A DNA stretch of 23,400 nt from Collinsella sp. (GTDB lineage Bacteria > Actinomycetota > Coriobacteriia > Coriobacteriales > Coriobacteriaceae): contig DXZN01000029.1 in assembly GCA_019419645.1 (NCBI GenBank), positions 1-23,400 of the forward strand, written 5' to 3'. The notes under the pieces are model-generated. The model did no database searches, was not told the DNA's origin, and saw nothing but the letters and a program-made list of their open reading frames with translations. This document shows, piece by piece, positions 1 through 6,248 of this stretch. The position numbers and the translations under genes are program-made. The stretch's first letter is position 1. The number at the start of each line of letters is the position of its first letter.

Positions 1-352
1 TCTGAGCCATGGGGCCGTCGGTAGCGGCGATGACCAGGATAGCGCCGTCCATCTGAGCAGCACCGGAGATCATGTTCTTGACGTAGTCAGCGTGGCCCGG
101 GCAGTCAACGTGAGCGTAGTGACGAGCAGCGGTCTCGTACTCGACGTGGGAGACGGAGATCGTAATGCCGCGCTCGCGCTCCTCGGGAGCCTTGTCGATG
201 TTCTCGAACGCAGTGAAGTCAGCCTTGCAGCCCTCGGTCTCGGAGAGAACCTTGGTGATGGCAGCGGTCAGCGTGGTCTTGCCGTGGTCGACGTGACCAA
301 TGGTGCCGATGTTAACATGCGGCTTAGTGCGCTCAAACTTCTCTTTGGCCAT
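1..352 (-). CDS. tuf: Elongation factor Tu, N-terminal part (gene runs off the left edge)
   Basis: EF-Tu is the GTPase that brings aminoacyl-tRNA to the ribosome. The 117 visible residues start MAKEKFERTKPHVNIGTIGH and carry the P-loop GHVDHGKT, the switch I segment RGITIS and the G3 motif DCPGHADYVKNM, all in the expected order. The start at 352 is supported by a strong AGGAGG site about 6 nt upstream. The remaining two thirds of the gene lie outside the window. Directly upstream on the same strand are tRNA-Met, tRNA-Thr(GGT) and tRNA-Tyr, so tuf is probably co-transcribed with them, much like the tRNA-tufB arrangement of enterobacteria. No separate good tuf promoter is visible, so readthrough from the promoter at 759-788 is the simplest model. 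Confidence 0.97.
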   Translation of the reverse strand, partial: MAKEKFERTKPHVNIGTIGHVDHGKTTLTAAITKVLSETEGCKADFTAFENIDKAPEERERGITISVSHVEYETAARHYAHVDCPGHADYVKNMISGAAQMDGAILVIAATDGPMAQ

Positions 353-406
353 AAAGCCCTCCTCTAAACAGGTCGTCCCCGGACGGGACTTTGCCTTTAT
401 ACCATA

Positions 407-437
407 GTGGCCTCTCAACATACTATTGAGAAGCCAC
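407..437 (-). other. Hairpin between tRNA-Met and tuf
   Basis: Two 14-nt arms (407-420 and 424-437) pair with two G-U wobbles and a 3-nt loop, just after the 3' end of tRNA-Met and upstream of tuf. No T-tract follows on the minus strand, so this is more likely an RNA-processing or leader structure than a strong terminator. That fits the view that tuf is transcribed through the tRNAs. Confidence 0.5.
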
Positions 438-448
438 CGTGTTACCTA

Positions 449-525
449 TGGTAGCGGTGACTGGATTCGAACCAGTGACGCCACGGGTATGAACCGTGTG
501 CTCTAACCAACTGAGCTACACCGCC
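449..525 (-). tRNA. tRNA-Met (CAT)
   Basis: The minus strand folds as a cloverleaf. The acceptor arm GGCGGTG pairs with CACCGCT, the T-arm contains GGTTCGAATCC, and the anticodon CAT lies at 491-489. The CCA end is encoded (451-449). A CAT anticodon could be elongator Met, initiator Met or a tRNA-Ile whose anticodon C is converted to lysidine. The first pair is a G-U wobble, not the C-A mismatch of initiators, so elongator Met is favoured. Confidence 0.93.
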
Positions 526-528
526 GGA

Positions 529-604
529 TGGAGCCTGCAACCAGACTTGAACTGGTGACCTCTTCGTTACCAACGAAGTGCTCTACCGACTGAGCTATAC
601 AGGC
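529..604 (-). tRNA. tRNA-Thr (GGT)
   Basis: A cloverleaf on the minus strand has acceptor GCCTGTA pairing with TGCAGGC, D-arm AGCTCAGTCGGTAGAGC, and an anticodon stem-loop with GGT. The discriminator base is T and the CCA end is encoded (531-529). It lies 3 nt from tRNA-Met and 10 nt from tRNA-Tyr, so all three are one transcript. Confidence 0.95.
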
Positions 605-614
605 ACTTGACGGG

Positions 615-696
615 TGGGAGCTATAGGATTCGAACCTATGTAGGCAGAGCCAACGGGTTTACAGCCCGTCCCCATTAACCACTCGGGCAAACTCCC
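615..696 (-). tRNA. tRNA-Tyr (GTA)
   Basis: An 82-nt class II tRNA on the minus strand with the long variable arm expected for tyrosine. The anticodon is GTA, acceptor GGGAG pairs with CTCCC, and the T-arm contains GGTTCGAATCC. The genome does not encode CCA here; CCC follows the discriminator A, so CCA must be added after transcription. It is the first gene of the tRNA-tuf transcript. Confidence 0.95.
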
Positions 697-758
697 AATC
701 GTTCAAGTATCCGCAGGTCCTTTGGTCTTTTGGACCGCCGCCCCCGCGAACGAAAAAG

Positions 759-788
759 ATAATACGATGCAACCTTGGGGGCTGTCAA
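759..788 (-). promoter_or_regulatory. Strong sigma-70-type promoter of the tRNA-Tyr-Thr-Met-tuf transcript
   Basis: On the minus strand the -35 box is a perfect TTGACA (788-783) and the -10 box is TATTAT (764-759), with an 18-nt spacer. Transcription would start near 752, about 55 nt before tRNA-Tyr. This is the closest match to consensus seen in the window and fits a highly expressed tRNA/translation-factor operon. Confidence 0.8.
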
Positions 789-1001
789 CGAAAACCTCTA
801 GATACACGGTTCCGGGCGTATCTATATAGCCGTGACCTGCGGTTTTGTTGAGTTTGGATATGAAGGACGGTGGATTTGCATGTAGCGGTGACATTTCCCG
901 AGCGAATACTTTGGTGTAGTGGAGTACACCTTCAGAATCGAACTTCGATAACGGCTTATTTGCACCTATATATAGGTCGAGATCGGGCTTCCGCGGCAAA
1001 T

Positions 1002-1148
1002 TCGAGCGTGGATTATCTCCCGTTTGAAATCGAGCGTGGATAATCTCCCACTTTTGACGTGCCACTGGGCCCAAAGTGGGAGATTATCCACGTTCATTCT
1101 CTAGGCGGGAGATTTTCCACTCTCGTACGTCCGATAATCCACGCTCAG
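1002..1148. repeat. Five-copy repeat cluster, core GGGAGATTATCCACG (family A)
   Basis: Five degenerate copies of one motif occur in 147 bp. Two read on the minus strand (around 1006-1021 and 1034-1050) and three on the plus strand (1078-1092, 1107-1120 and 1131-1143). The second and third copies form a perfect 20-bp inverted repeat (1035-1054 and 1073-1092) with an 18-nt spacer. Same-direction copies are 28, 29 and 22 bp apart. The core TTATCCACG differs by one base from the DnaA box TTATCCACA. The stretch lies in the gene-free interval 789-1360, which is visibly richer in A+T than its surroundings. A run of nine G follows at 1148-1156. Function is unknown. Confidence 0.85.
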
Positions 1149-1179
1149 GGGGGGGGCAGCCGAGCTCGACACGGCTTTT

Positions 1180-1316
1180 GTCTCGATCTGTAACATATAG
1201 AGAACATTTTCTCCCCTATCTGTTACAGGTCGAGATATTACGCAGAGACCTCCGCTTACGTCTCATTCTGTAACAGTAAGAAAGGTTTTCAGCTTCTTCG
1301 TGTTACAGATCGAGTC
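1180..1316. repeat. Four-copy repeat cluster, core CTCGATCTGTAACA (family B)
   Basis: Four copies of a second motif are arranged as two inverted pairs: 1181-1196 (plus) with 1220-1236 (minus), and 1260-1275 (plus) with 1300-1315 (minus). Each contains CTGTAACA or its complement TGTTACAG, and three of the four also keep the CGA/TCG flank. The regular paired arrangement looks like protein-binding sites or stem-forming RNA rather than chance. No gene starts within 90 bp on either strand, so the target is unclear. Confidence 0.8.
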
Positions 1317-1360
1317 AAACCTGAAGCTTGGTTGGCGCCAAGCACGCTGACTTATCGACA

Positions 1361-1400
1361 TAAATAGAAACGGGCCCTGTCCCACAAGGGAACAGAGCCC
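1361..1400 (-). terminator. Terminator after tRNA-Thr(TGT)
   Basis: On the minus strand a GC-rich hairpin (GGGCTCTGTTCCC, 4-nt loop, GGGACAGGGCCC, one bulge) is followed by the T-rich GTTTCTATTT. It starts about 11 nt after the CCA end of tRNA-Thr(TGT) and closes that transcript before the repeat island. Confidence 0.8.
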
Positions 1401-1410
1401 GAAACTCTCA

Positions 1411-1485
1411 TGGAGCCAGTGACAGGAATCGAACCTGCAACCCACTGATTACAAATCAGTTGCGCTACCGTTGCGCCACACTGGC
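1411..1485 (-). tRNA. tRNA-Thr (TGT)
   Basis: A cloverleaf on the minus strand has acceptor GCCAGTG pairing with CACTGGC, an anticodon stem-loop ACTGA-TTTGTAA-TCAGT with anticodon TGT, and T-arm GCAGGTTCGATTCCTGT. CCA is encoded (1413-1411). In many bacteria Thr(TGT), Tyr(GTA) and Thr(GGT) sit side by side before tuf. Here the order is kept, but about 700 bp separate the first from the rest. Confidence 0.95.
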
Positions 1486-1515
1486 ACACTTGGCGCTTTC
1501 GCGCGAAGCCAGTTA

Positions 1516-1544
1516 AGAATAAAGGAATTGCGGACGAGGCGCAA
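1516..1544 (-). promoter_or_regulatory. Probable promoter of tRNA-Thr(TGT)
   Basis: The minus strand reads TTGCGC (1544-1539), a 17-nt spacer and TATTCT (1521-1516). The start point would be about 25 nt before the tRNA. The match is moderate: three of six bases in the -35 box and four of six in the -10 box. The position is right for a tRNA promoter. Confidence 0.5.
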
Positions 1545-1569
1545 CAGGCCCTTCGCCCGACCACATCTC

Positions 1570-1634
1570 AAAACTATTCGCCAGAACGAATAGTTTTATC
1601 CGTTCGCCAAAACCAAAAACTATTCGTTTTGGCG
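1570..1634 (-). terminator. Two hairpins downstream of yacP, possible terminators
   Basis: Hairpin one has 11-bp perfect arms AAAACTATTCG and CGAATAGTTTT (1570-1580 and 1587-1597) with a 6-nt loop. Hairpin two has 9-bp arms CGCCAAAAC and GTTTTGGCG (1605-1613 and 1626-1634), and its loop carries another copy of AAAACTATTCG (1616-1626). Both are AT-flanked and lie after the stop of yacP, so they could end the disA-yacP transcript. Hairpin one has T-runs on both sides and could work in either direction. Confidence 0.5.
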
Positions 1635-1635
1635 A

Positions 1636-1697
1636 CGGCAACCCACAGTCCATTGATTACAAATCAACGGGCTGACCAATTGGGAAACGGGTCTCTA
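1636..1697 (-). pseudogene. Decayed tRNA-Thr-like remnant
   Basis: The minus strand contains GTTGATTTGTAATCAAT, an anticodon stem-loop with TGT that differs by few bases from that of tRNA-Thr(TGT) at 1411-1485. A D-arm-like AATTGGTCAGC lies before it and GTGGGTTGCC after it. No proper T-arm or acceptor stem can be formed. It lies directly after the stop of yacP. It is either a decayed tRNA copy or a fragment left by integration of a mobile element. Confidence 0.4.
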
Positions 1698-1708
1698 TGG
1701 ATAATCCC

Positions 1709-2386
1709 CTACCGGCCACGCAGGGCCTTGAGCTTGGCCAGGGCATCGGGGCTCAGGCGACTGCCCAGAGTCATCTTGATCTGCGGAGCTTCCTCTGCCT
1801 CGTGAACGTCGTTATCGATCTGTTTGATCTCGTCCACCAGCATGCGGCTCGAGATGCGCGTAACACCCTTGCCCATGACGACGGCCTGGATCGTGCCGTC
1901 GCTCGACACCACGGAGCACGCGCGGCCTTCCTCGCGTGCCTCGATGCAGAGCTTCTGCACCACGGTATCGGCCGATACGCCCGTCGGCGAAAACTCGATG
2001 CGCACGCCGCGGGCCGGCAGGTTGGGGCGCTCGTTGGAGATATTGCCCGCGCCGTCGAACACGATCACAGCCTCGTAGCGGCCCTGGGCAAACGCCGCAA
2101 CATCGTTGATGAGCGCGGTGCGCGCCATATCGTGGACGTCGCTGGAATACGGATCGTCGGAATGGTCGTAGACGAGCTTTTCGTAGCGCGGCGTGCAGTG
2201 AATCACGTTGTAGCCGTCGACCACCAACAGCTCGGGCTTGTTGGAGTGCACCGTCGAGACCGGATCGGCGATGGCCTGCGCAAACGCGTTACCGCCCACG
2301 CCGTAGGTCGCAGCCGAGACAATCGGCTTGGCCGAGCCTTCGCCAAAGCGCTTGGCCTTGGACTTGGCGCGGTTCTTCTTGGACAT
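1709..2386 (-). CDS. yacP: YacP/Rae1-type NYN-domain ribonuclease
   Basis: A 225-residue protein of the YacP family, a PIN-like NYN nuclease fold. The Bacillus subtilis member Rae1 cleaves mRNA in a ribosome-dependent way. Residues 1-50 are basic and low in complexity. The NYN core then shows the metal-binding strand LLVVDGYNVIH (about 53-63), VIVFDGAG (near 110) and VVSSDGTIQAVV. The start at 2386 lies 3 nt after the rlmB stop and has GGAGGAG upstream, so it is translated from the same mRNA. The order cysS-rlmB-yacP is widely conserved in Gram-positive bacteria. An exact role in this organism cannot be read from the sequence. Confidence 0.9.
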   Translation of the reverse strand: MSKKNRAKSKAKRFGEGSAKPIVSAATYGVGGNAFAQAIADPVSTVHSNKPELLVVDGYNVIHCTPRYEKLVYDHSDDPYSSDVHDMARTALINDVAAFAQGRYEAVIVFDGAGNISNERPNLPARGVRIEFSPTGVSADTVVQKLCIEAREEGRACSVVSSDGTIQAVVMGKGVTRISSRMLVDEIKQIDNDVHEAEEAPQIKMTLGSRLSPDALAKLKALRGR

Positions 2387-2389
2387 GTG

Positions 2390-3310
2390 CTACTCCTCCC
2401 CCATGAGCTCGCCGGCGTTGCGGCGCAGCCACTCAAAGCACAGCGCCGTGGTCGCCTGGGCGACATTGAGGCTTTCGGTCATGCCGCGCTGGGGAAGCTT
2501 GGTCAAAAAGTCACATTTCTCGAGCACCAGGCGCGAGATGCCGTCGCCCTCGGAGCCCATGACGAGCGCAACGCGGCCCTCGAAGGGAGCATCCCAGCAG
2601 CTGCCCTCGGCGTGCTCGGAAGCACCGCCCACCCAAAAGCCGGCGGCCTTGAGGTCGTCAAGCGCGCGGGCGATGTTGGGCACCTGCGCGATGGGTAGGT
2701 GCATGACTGCACCGGCGGAGGTCTTGTAGCTGCCCACGGTCACGCCGGCGGCACGCTTGTTGGCGATGATGACGCCCGCTGCGCCCACAACCTCGGCAGA
2801 GCGCACGATGGCGCCAAAGTTACCGTCGTCGGTCACATGGTCGAGCACCACGACAAGCGCCGGGCCCTCGCCTGCGCGGTCGAGGATGTCGGCGACATCG
2901 GCGTAAGGGAAGTTGCCCACCTCGAGCGCAATGCCCTGGTGAGCGCCATGGCTCGACAGCGCATCGAGCTGCGCGCGCGGCACATACTTAATGCGGACGC
3001 CCGCGGCGTTGAGGTCGTCGACCAGACGCGACAAGGCGGCATCGCGCTCCCCGCCCTCGGCAATGAGCGCGCACTTGATGGGAAAACCGGTACGCAGTGC
3101 CTCGGCGGCAGCACGGCGACCTTCGATAAACTCGCCCTTGGGAACCTGGACAGCGTCGCGGTTGCGATCGCGCTGCGGACGTGCGGCCTGGGCTTGGGAG
3201 CGTTCGCGCTGGCCCTTGGGAGCGGCAGCGCGGTCGTTGCGGCGAATCGGACGCGAGCCAGAAGCGGCCTGCTTGCCGCCACGAGGCGCACGCTTGCGAT
3301 TGTCGGCCAT
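2390..3310 (-). CDS. rlmB: 23S rRNA (guanosine-2'-O-)-methyltransferase RlmB (SpoU/TrmH family)
   Basis: The product methylates the 2'-O of a conserved guanosine (G2251 in E. coli numbering) in 23S rRNA. The 306 residues begin with about 65 basic, low-complexity residues, then GEFIEGRRAAAEAL, the substrate-binding domain start typical of RlmB. The SpoU knot motifs follow in order: LDHVTDDGNFGAIVRSAEVV, VMGSEGDGIS and PQRGMTESLNVAQA. The start was set at 3310 (MADNRK), not the upstream in-frame codon at 3331, because AGGAGGTC (3323-3316) sits at ideal spacing. It follows cysS after an interval holding two long hairpins and precedes yacP by 3 nt. Confidence 0.94.
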   Translation of the reverse strand: MADNRKRAPRGGKQAASGSRPIRRNDRAAAPKGQRERSQAQAARPQRDRNRDAVQVPKGEFIEGRRAAAEALRTGFPIKCALIAEGGERDAALSRLVDDLNAAGVRIKYVPRAQLDALSSHGAHQGIALEVGNFPYADVADILDRAGEGPALVVVLDHVTDDGNFGAIVRSAEVVGAAGVIIANKRAAGVTVGSYKTSAGAVMHLPIAQVPNIARALDDLKAAGFWVGGASEHAEGSCWDAPFEGRVALVMGSEGDGISRLVLEKCDFLTKLPQRGMTESLNVAQATTALCFEWLRRNAGELMGEE

Positions 3311-3352
3311 AAAGCGACCTCCTAAATACAACTATCAAACGAAACAAATAGA

Positions 3353-3455
3353 CCGACCGCCCGAGGTGCGGCAGATTGCCTTGAAAGAGGAAGGCATAGA
3401 CCTTGAGGTCATGCCCGACGATTGAAAGGCAAGGTGCCGTGGCTCGGGCGGTCGG
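3353..3455 (-). repeat. Long hairpin element 1 between cysS and rlmB
   Basis: A 103-nt imperfect palindrome. The outer arms CCGACCGCCCGAG (3353-3365) and its perfect complement (3443-3455) give 13 bp. Inner pairs include CGGC/GCCG, TTGCCTT/AAGGCAA and GGCAT/ATGCC up to a small terminal loop. On the minus strand it is followed by TCTATTTGTTTCG. It lies about 30 nt before the rlmB ribosome binding site, so it could act as an attenuator, an RNA-processing site or an mRNA stabiliser between cysS and rlmB. Confidence 0.8.
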
Positions 3456-3458
3456 CAC

Positions 3459-3558
3459 GGGTTTTCCAAGTGTCCGAGATGGCCGTGAAAGAGGAGCGAA
3501 GCGATCTTGAGTACGCGAGCGACGGTTTGAACGGCAAGGTCGGGTGCTTGGGAAACCC
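3459..3558 (-). repeat. Long hairpin element 2, relative of element 1
   Basis: A 100-nt palindrome 3 nt from element 1. The arms GGGTTTTCCAAG (3459-3470) and CTTGGGAAACCC (3547-3558) pair with one G-U wobble. The inner sequence repeats parts of element 1: GCCTTGAAAGAGGA in element 1 matches GCCGTGAAAGAGGA here, and both contain an AAGGCAAGGT/ACGGCAAGGT segment. The two look like diverged tandem copies of one mobile or regulatory hairpin. It begins about 8 nt after the cysS stop codon. Confidence 0.75.
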
Positions 3559-3565
3559 GCGGGGA

Positions 3566-5032
3566 TTAGATGGATTTGATACGGGTGCCCGCGGCAGTAT
3601 CCTCGATCGTCAGCCCGAGGTCCTTGAGCTGGTCGCGGATGGCATCTGCCAGATCCCAGTTCTTGGCGGCACGGGCCTCGGCGCGGGCCTCGAGAATCTT
3701 GGCAGCGGCCTCGTCCACGTCGTCGCCCGTGTAGGCAACCAGGCCGGCGGCTACGCCCAGCAGGCCCAGCGGCAACTCGACCTTTGGCTCGGGGAGCTCA
3801 ACGCCAAACGTATCGAGCAGCTCGACCAGCGTATCGGCGGCGGCAAGCGCGGCGGCCTTGTCGGCAGCGTCGCCCGCCTGCTCCAGGTACTGGTTGCACT
3901 CGGTCACAAAGCCAAAGACGGCACCCATGGCACCGGCGGTGTTAAAGTCGTCGTCCATGCACTCCTTAAAGGCGGCACGGGTCTCGGCGGCCTTGGCGGC
4001 AAACGCCTCGGATGCTGTCTCATCGGCATCGGCCGTCGCATGGTTCGCAGCCCAACGCAGGTTCTCGACCGTACCGGCGATACGCGTGAGCGAATTCTCG
4101 GCACCCTCCAGGCGCTCCCAGGAGAAGTCGAGCGGCGAGCGATAGCTCGTCTGCAACATCAGCAGGCGCAGGGCCGCGGCGGAGTGCTGCTCGAGGACCT
4201 CGGCCAGCGTGAAGAAGTTACCAAGCGACTTGGACATCTTCTCGCCGTCTACCAGCAGCATGCCCGTGTGCATCCAGGTGTTGGAGAAGCCCTGGTGCCA
4301 GGCGCAGGTGGCCTGGGCGCACTCGTTCTCGTGATGCGGGAAGGCAAGGTCGGAGCCGCCGCCGTGGATGTCGATCGGGGTGCCCAGGTAGCGATGCACC
4401 ATGGCGGCGCACTCGGTGTGCCAACCGGGACGGCCCTCGCCCCAGGGGCTCGGCCAGCTGGGCTCGCCGGGCTTGGCAGCCTTCCACAGGGCAAAGTCGA
4501 GCGGGTCGTTCTTGTCCTCGTTCTCCTCGATGCGCGCGCCAACCATAAGGTCGTCGATGTTGCGGCCCGAGACCTGACCATAGTTGGAATCGCTGCGCAC
4601 GGCAAAGTACACGTCGCCGTTATCGGCGGCGTAGGCGTGGCCCTGCTCGATAAGCGTCTTGATCATGGCGATCATGGGGCCGATCTCTTTGGTGGCGCGG
4701 GGGCGCACATCGGGATCGAGCACGTTGGCGGCACGCATGACGCCGATGAACTTGTCGGAGAACTCCGTCGCGACCTCGGCGGCAGTTCGGCCCTGCTCGT
4801 TGGCGCGCTTGATGATCTTGTCGTCGACATCGGTGAGGTTCTGGGCGAACGTGACCTCGTAACCGCTCGCGATGAGCCAGCGGCGAATCACGTCAAAGCT
4901 GATGAACGTGCGGGCGTTGCCGATATGGATGTTGTCGTAGACCGTGGGGCCGCACACGTACATGCGAACCTTGCCGGACTCGATGGGCTGGAACTCTTCC
5001 TTTTTATGGGTAGCGCTGTTGTAGATACGCAT
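3566..5032 (-). CDS. cysS: Cysteinyl-tRNA synthetase
   Basis: A class I aminoacyl-tRNA synthetase that charges tRNA-Cys. At 488 residues it is about the usual length. Visible motifs are CGPTVYD (C27), the HIGN signature (36-39), the zinc ligands C208, H233 and E237 (in GWHTECAAM and FPHHENEC), and KMSKS (265-269), followed by the helical anticodon-binding region and a short C-terminal domain ending TRIKSI. The start at 5032 has GGAG seven nt upstream, inside the last codons of ispF, and lies 3 nt after the ispF stop. Translation is therefore likely coupled. Confidence 0.97.
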   Translation of the reverse strand: MRIYNSATHKKEEFQPIESGKVRMYVCGPTVYDNIHIGNARTFISFDVIRRWLIASGYEVTFAQNLTDVDDKIIKRANEQGRTAAEVATEFSDKFIGVMRAANVLDPDVRPRATKEIGPMIAMIKTLIEQGHAYAADNGDVYFAVRSDSNYGQVSGRNIDDLMVGARIEENEDKNDPLDFALWKAAKPGEPSWPSPWGEGRPGWHTECAAMVHRYLGTPIDIHGGGSDLAFPHHENECAQATCAWHQGFSNTWMHTGMLLVDGEKMSKSLGNFFTLAEVLEQHSAAALRLLMLQTSYRSPLDFSWERLEGAENSLTRIAGTVENLRWAANHATADADETASEAFAAKAAETRAAFKECMDDDFNTAGAMGAVFGFVTECNQYLEQAGDAADKAAALAAADTLVELLDTFGVELPEPKVELPLGLLGVAAGLVAYTGDDVDEAAAKILEARAEARAAKNWDLADAIRDQLKDLGLTIEDTAAGTRIKSI

Positions 5033-5035
5033 TCG

Positions 5036-5530
5036 TTACTCCTTAACGGTTTTCTGTAGCAGGCAGACGGCCCAGGCGCCAATTCCCTCGCCTTGGCCTT
5101 CCCAACCGAGCTTTTCGGTCGTGGTGGCGGCGACGCCCACGTTTTCCACGTCGACGCCCAGGGCATGGGCAAGGTTGGCGCGCATGGCATCGCGGTGCGG
5201 AGTGATCTTGGGTTGCTGACAGGCAATGGTGCAATCGGCATCGACAAACTCAAAGCCCAGCTCGCGCGCATAGTCCATCACGCGAGCGAGCAGCACCATC
5301 GAATCGGCACCCTCGTAGGCGGGATCGGTGTCGGGGAATAGCTTGCCGATATCTCCCCCGCGGCAGGCGCCCAGAATGGCGTCGGCCAAGGCGTGCGCGA
5401 GCACATCGGCATCCGAGTGGCCCAGCAGGCCGCGCTCGTAGGGGATGTCGACCCCGCCGATGATACATCGACGCCCCTCCACCAAACGGTGGACGTCGTA
5501 GCCATGGCCAATGCGCAGGTTACTGAACAT
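5036..5530 (-). CDS. ispF: 2-C-methyl-D-erythritol 2,4-cyclodiphosphate synthase
   Basis: The fifth enzyme of the MEP isoprenoid pathway; it cyclises CDP-methylerythritol phosphate and releases CMP. The 164 residues show the metal site in IGHGYDVHRL (D12, H14) and GHSDADVLAHALAD (H46), the loop FPDTDP, and the C-terminal signature TTTEKLGWEGQGEGIGAWA. The start at 5530 (MFSNLRIGHG) was preferred over the longer frame because it matches the family N-terminus. This start lies inside the last codons of ispD, so the two genes overlap by 11 nt in different frames, and coupled expression is expected. Confidence 0.96.
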   Translation of the reverse strand: MFSNLRIGHGYDVHRLVEGRRCIIGGVDIPYERGLLGHSDADVLAHALADAILGACRGGDIGKLFPDTDPAYEGADSMVLLARVMDYARELGFEFVDADCTIACQQPKITPHRDAMRANLAHALGVDVENVGVAATTTEKLGWEGQGEGIGAWAVCLLQKTVKE

Positions 5531-6248
5531 GGGGAAGGTCCTCTCCCTCGGCCATGCGGCCAAGCAGAATCGCGGTTACGGGACGCAGGTCCTCGGGCAC
5601 CGTCACCTTAAGGTTATCGCGCGGGCTCTGGACGCAGCGGACGCGCCCACCCATGCGCTCGACCAGTGACGAATCGTCCGTGCCGATAAAGCCCTCGGCA
5701 ATCGCCGCGGCATGGGCGCGCTTCATGGCGTCGACACTAAAAATCTGCGGCGTCTGCGCGGCCCAGTACAGCTCGCGCGGCGGCGTCTCGACGATGTTGT
5801 CGCCATCGACGATTTTGAGTGTGTCGATGGCAGGCTGACCGCACACGACACCGTCGAGGGCACGGTCGCTCACGAGCACGTCGATAGCGTGGTCGATGGC
5901 CTCGGTCGTAATGAGCGGACGAGCGCCATCGTGAATGGCGACGTATTCAAAGCCCGCCGGCACCGCATGCACGCCGGCACGGGTGGAATCCTGACGGGTA
6001 TCGCCGGCATCGGCAAAGCTGATGGGCGTGTCATAGTCAAACGGATCGATGGCCAGGCGGCGCATCTCGGCGCGGCGCTCGGCAGGACACACCACCACGA
6101 TGTGGCCGACCTTGTCGCTCCGATCGAACGCGCGGATAGACCAGCTCATGAGCGGACGGCCCGCCACGTTAACGAGCTGCTTGCCGCCGGGATTTCCAAA
6201 GCGCTGGCCGCTGCCGCCGGCAACGACCACGGCGCATACGGGCGCCAT
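5520..6248 (-). CDS. ispD: 2-C-methyl-D-erythritol 4-phosphate cytidylyltransferase
   Basis: The third enzyme of the MEP pathway; it joins CTP and methylerythritol phosphate. The 242 residues start MAPVCAVVVAGGSGQRFG with the nucleotide-binding loop GGSGQRFGNPGGKQ, then show HDGARPL (the metal/substrate site), a TPQIF-type segment near 170 and TDDSSLVERMG near 195, all in family order. The start at 6248 shares one base with the disA stop (TAATG), a typical coupling arrangement. disA-ispD adjacency is common in Actinobacteria and Firmicutes. Confidence 0.96.
   Translation of the reverse strand: MAPVCAVVVAGGSGQRFGNPGGKQLVNVAGRPLMSWSIRAFDRSDKVGHIVVVCPAERRAEMRRLAIDPFDYDTPISFADAGDTRQDSTRAGVHAVPAGFEYVAIHDGARPLITTEAIDHAIDVLVSDRALDGVVCGQPAIDTLKIVDGDNIVETPPRELYWAAQTPQIFSVDAMKRAHAAAIAEGFIGTDDSSLVERMGGRVRCVQSPRDNLKVTVPEDLRPVTAILLGRMAEGEDLPHVQ

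Noticed and set aside
703..1074. Open frame on the minus strand (123 residues) before tRNA-Tyr
   Set aside because: It runs through the family A repeats and the strong tRNA promoter at 759-788, has no good ribosome binding site, and resembles no family I know.
1002..1148. CRISPR-like spacing of the family A repeats
   Set aside because: There are only five degenerate copies in both orientations, with unequal spacing and no cas genes.
1076..1273. Open frame on the plus strand in the repeat island
   Set aside because: It is made of the two repeat families and has no ribosome binding site.
3311..3565. T-box or other known riboswitch linked to cysS
   Set aside because: The structures follow cysS rather than precede it, and no T-box or specifier motif is present.
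3422..5059. 545-codon open frame opposite cysS
   Set aside because: It is a mirror frame of a high-GC gene; the minus strand encodes a complete CysRS with all motifs.
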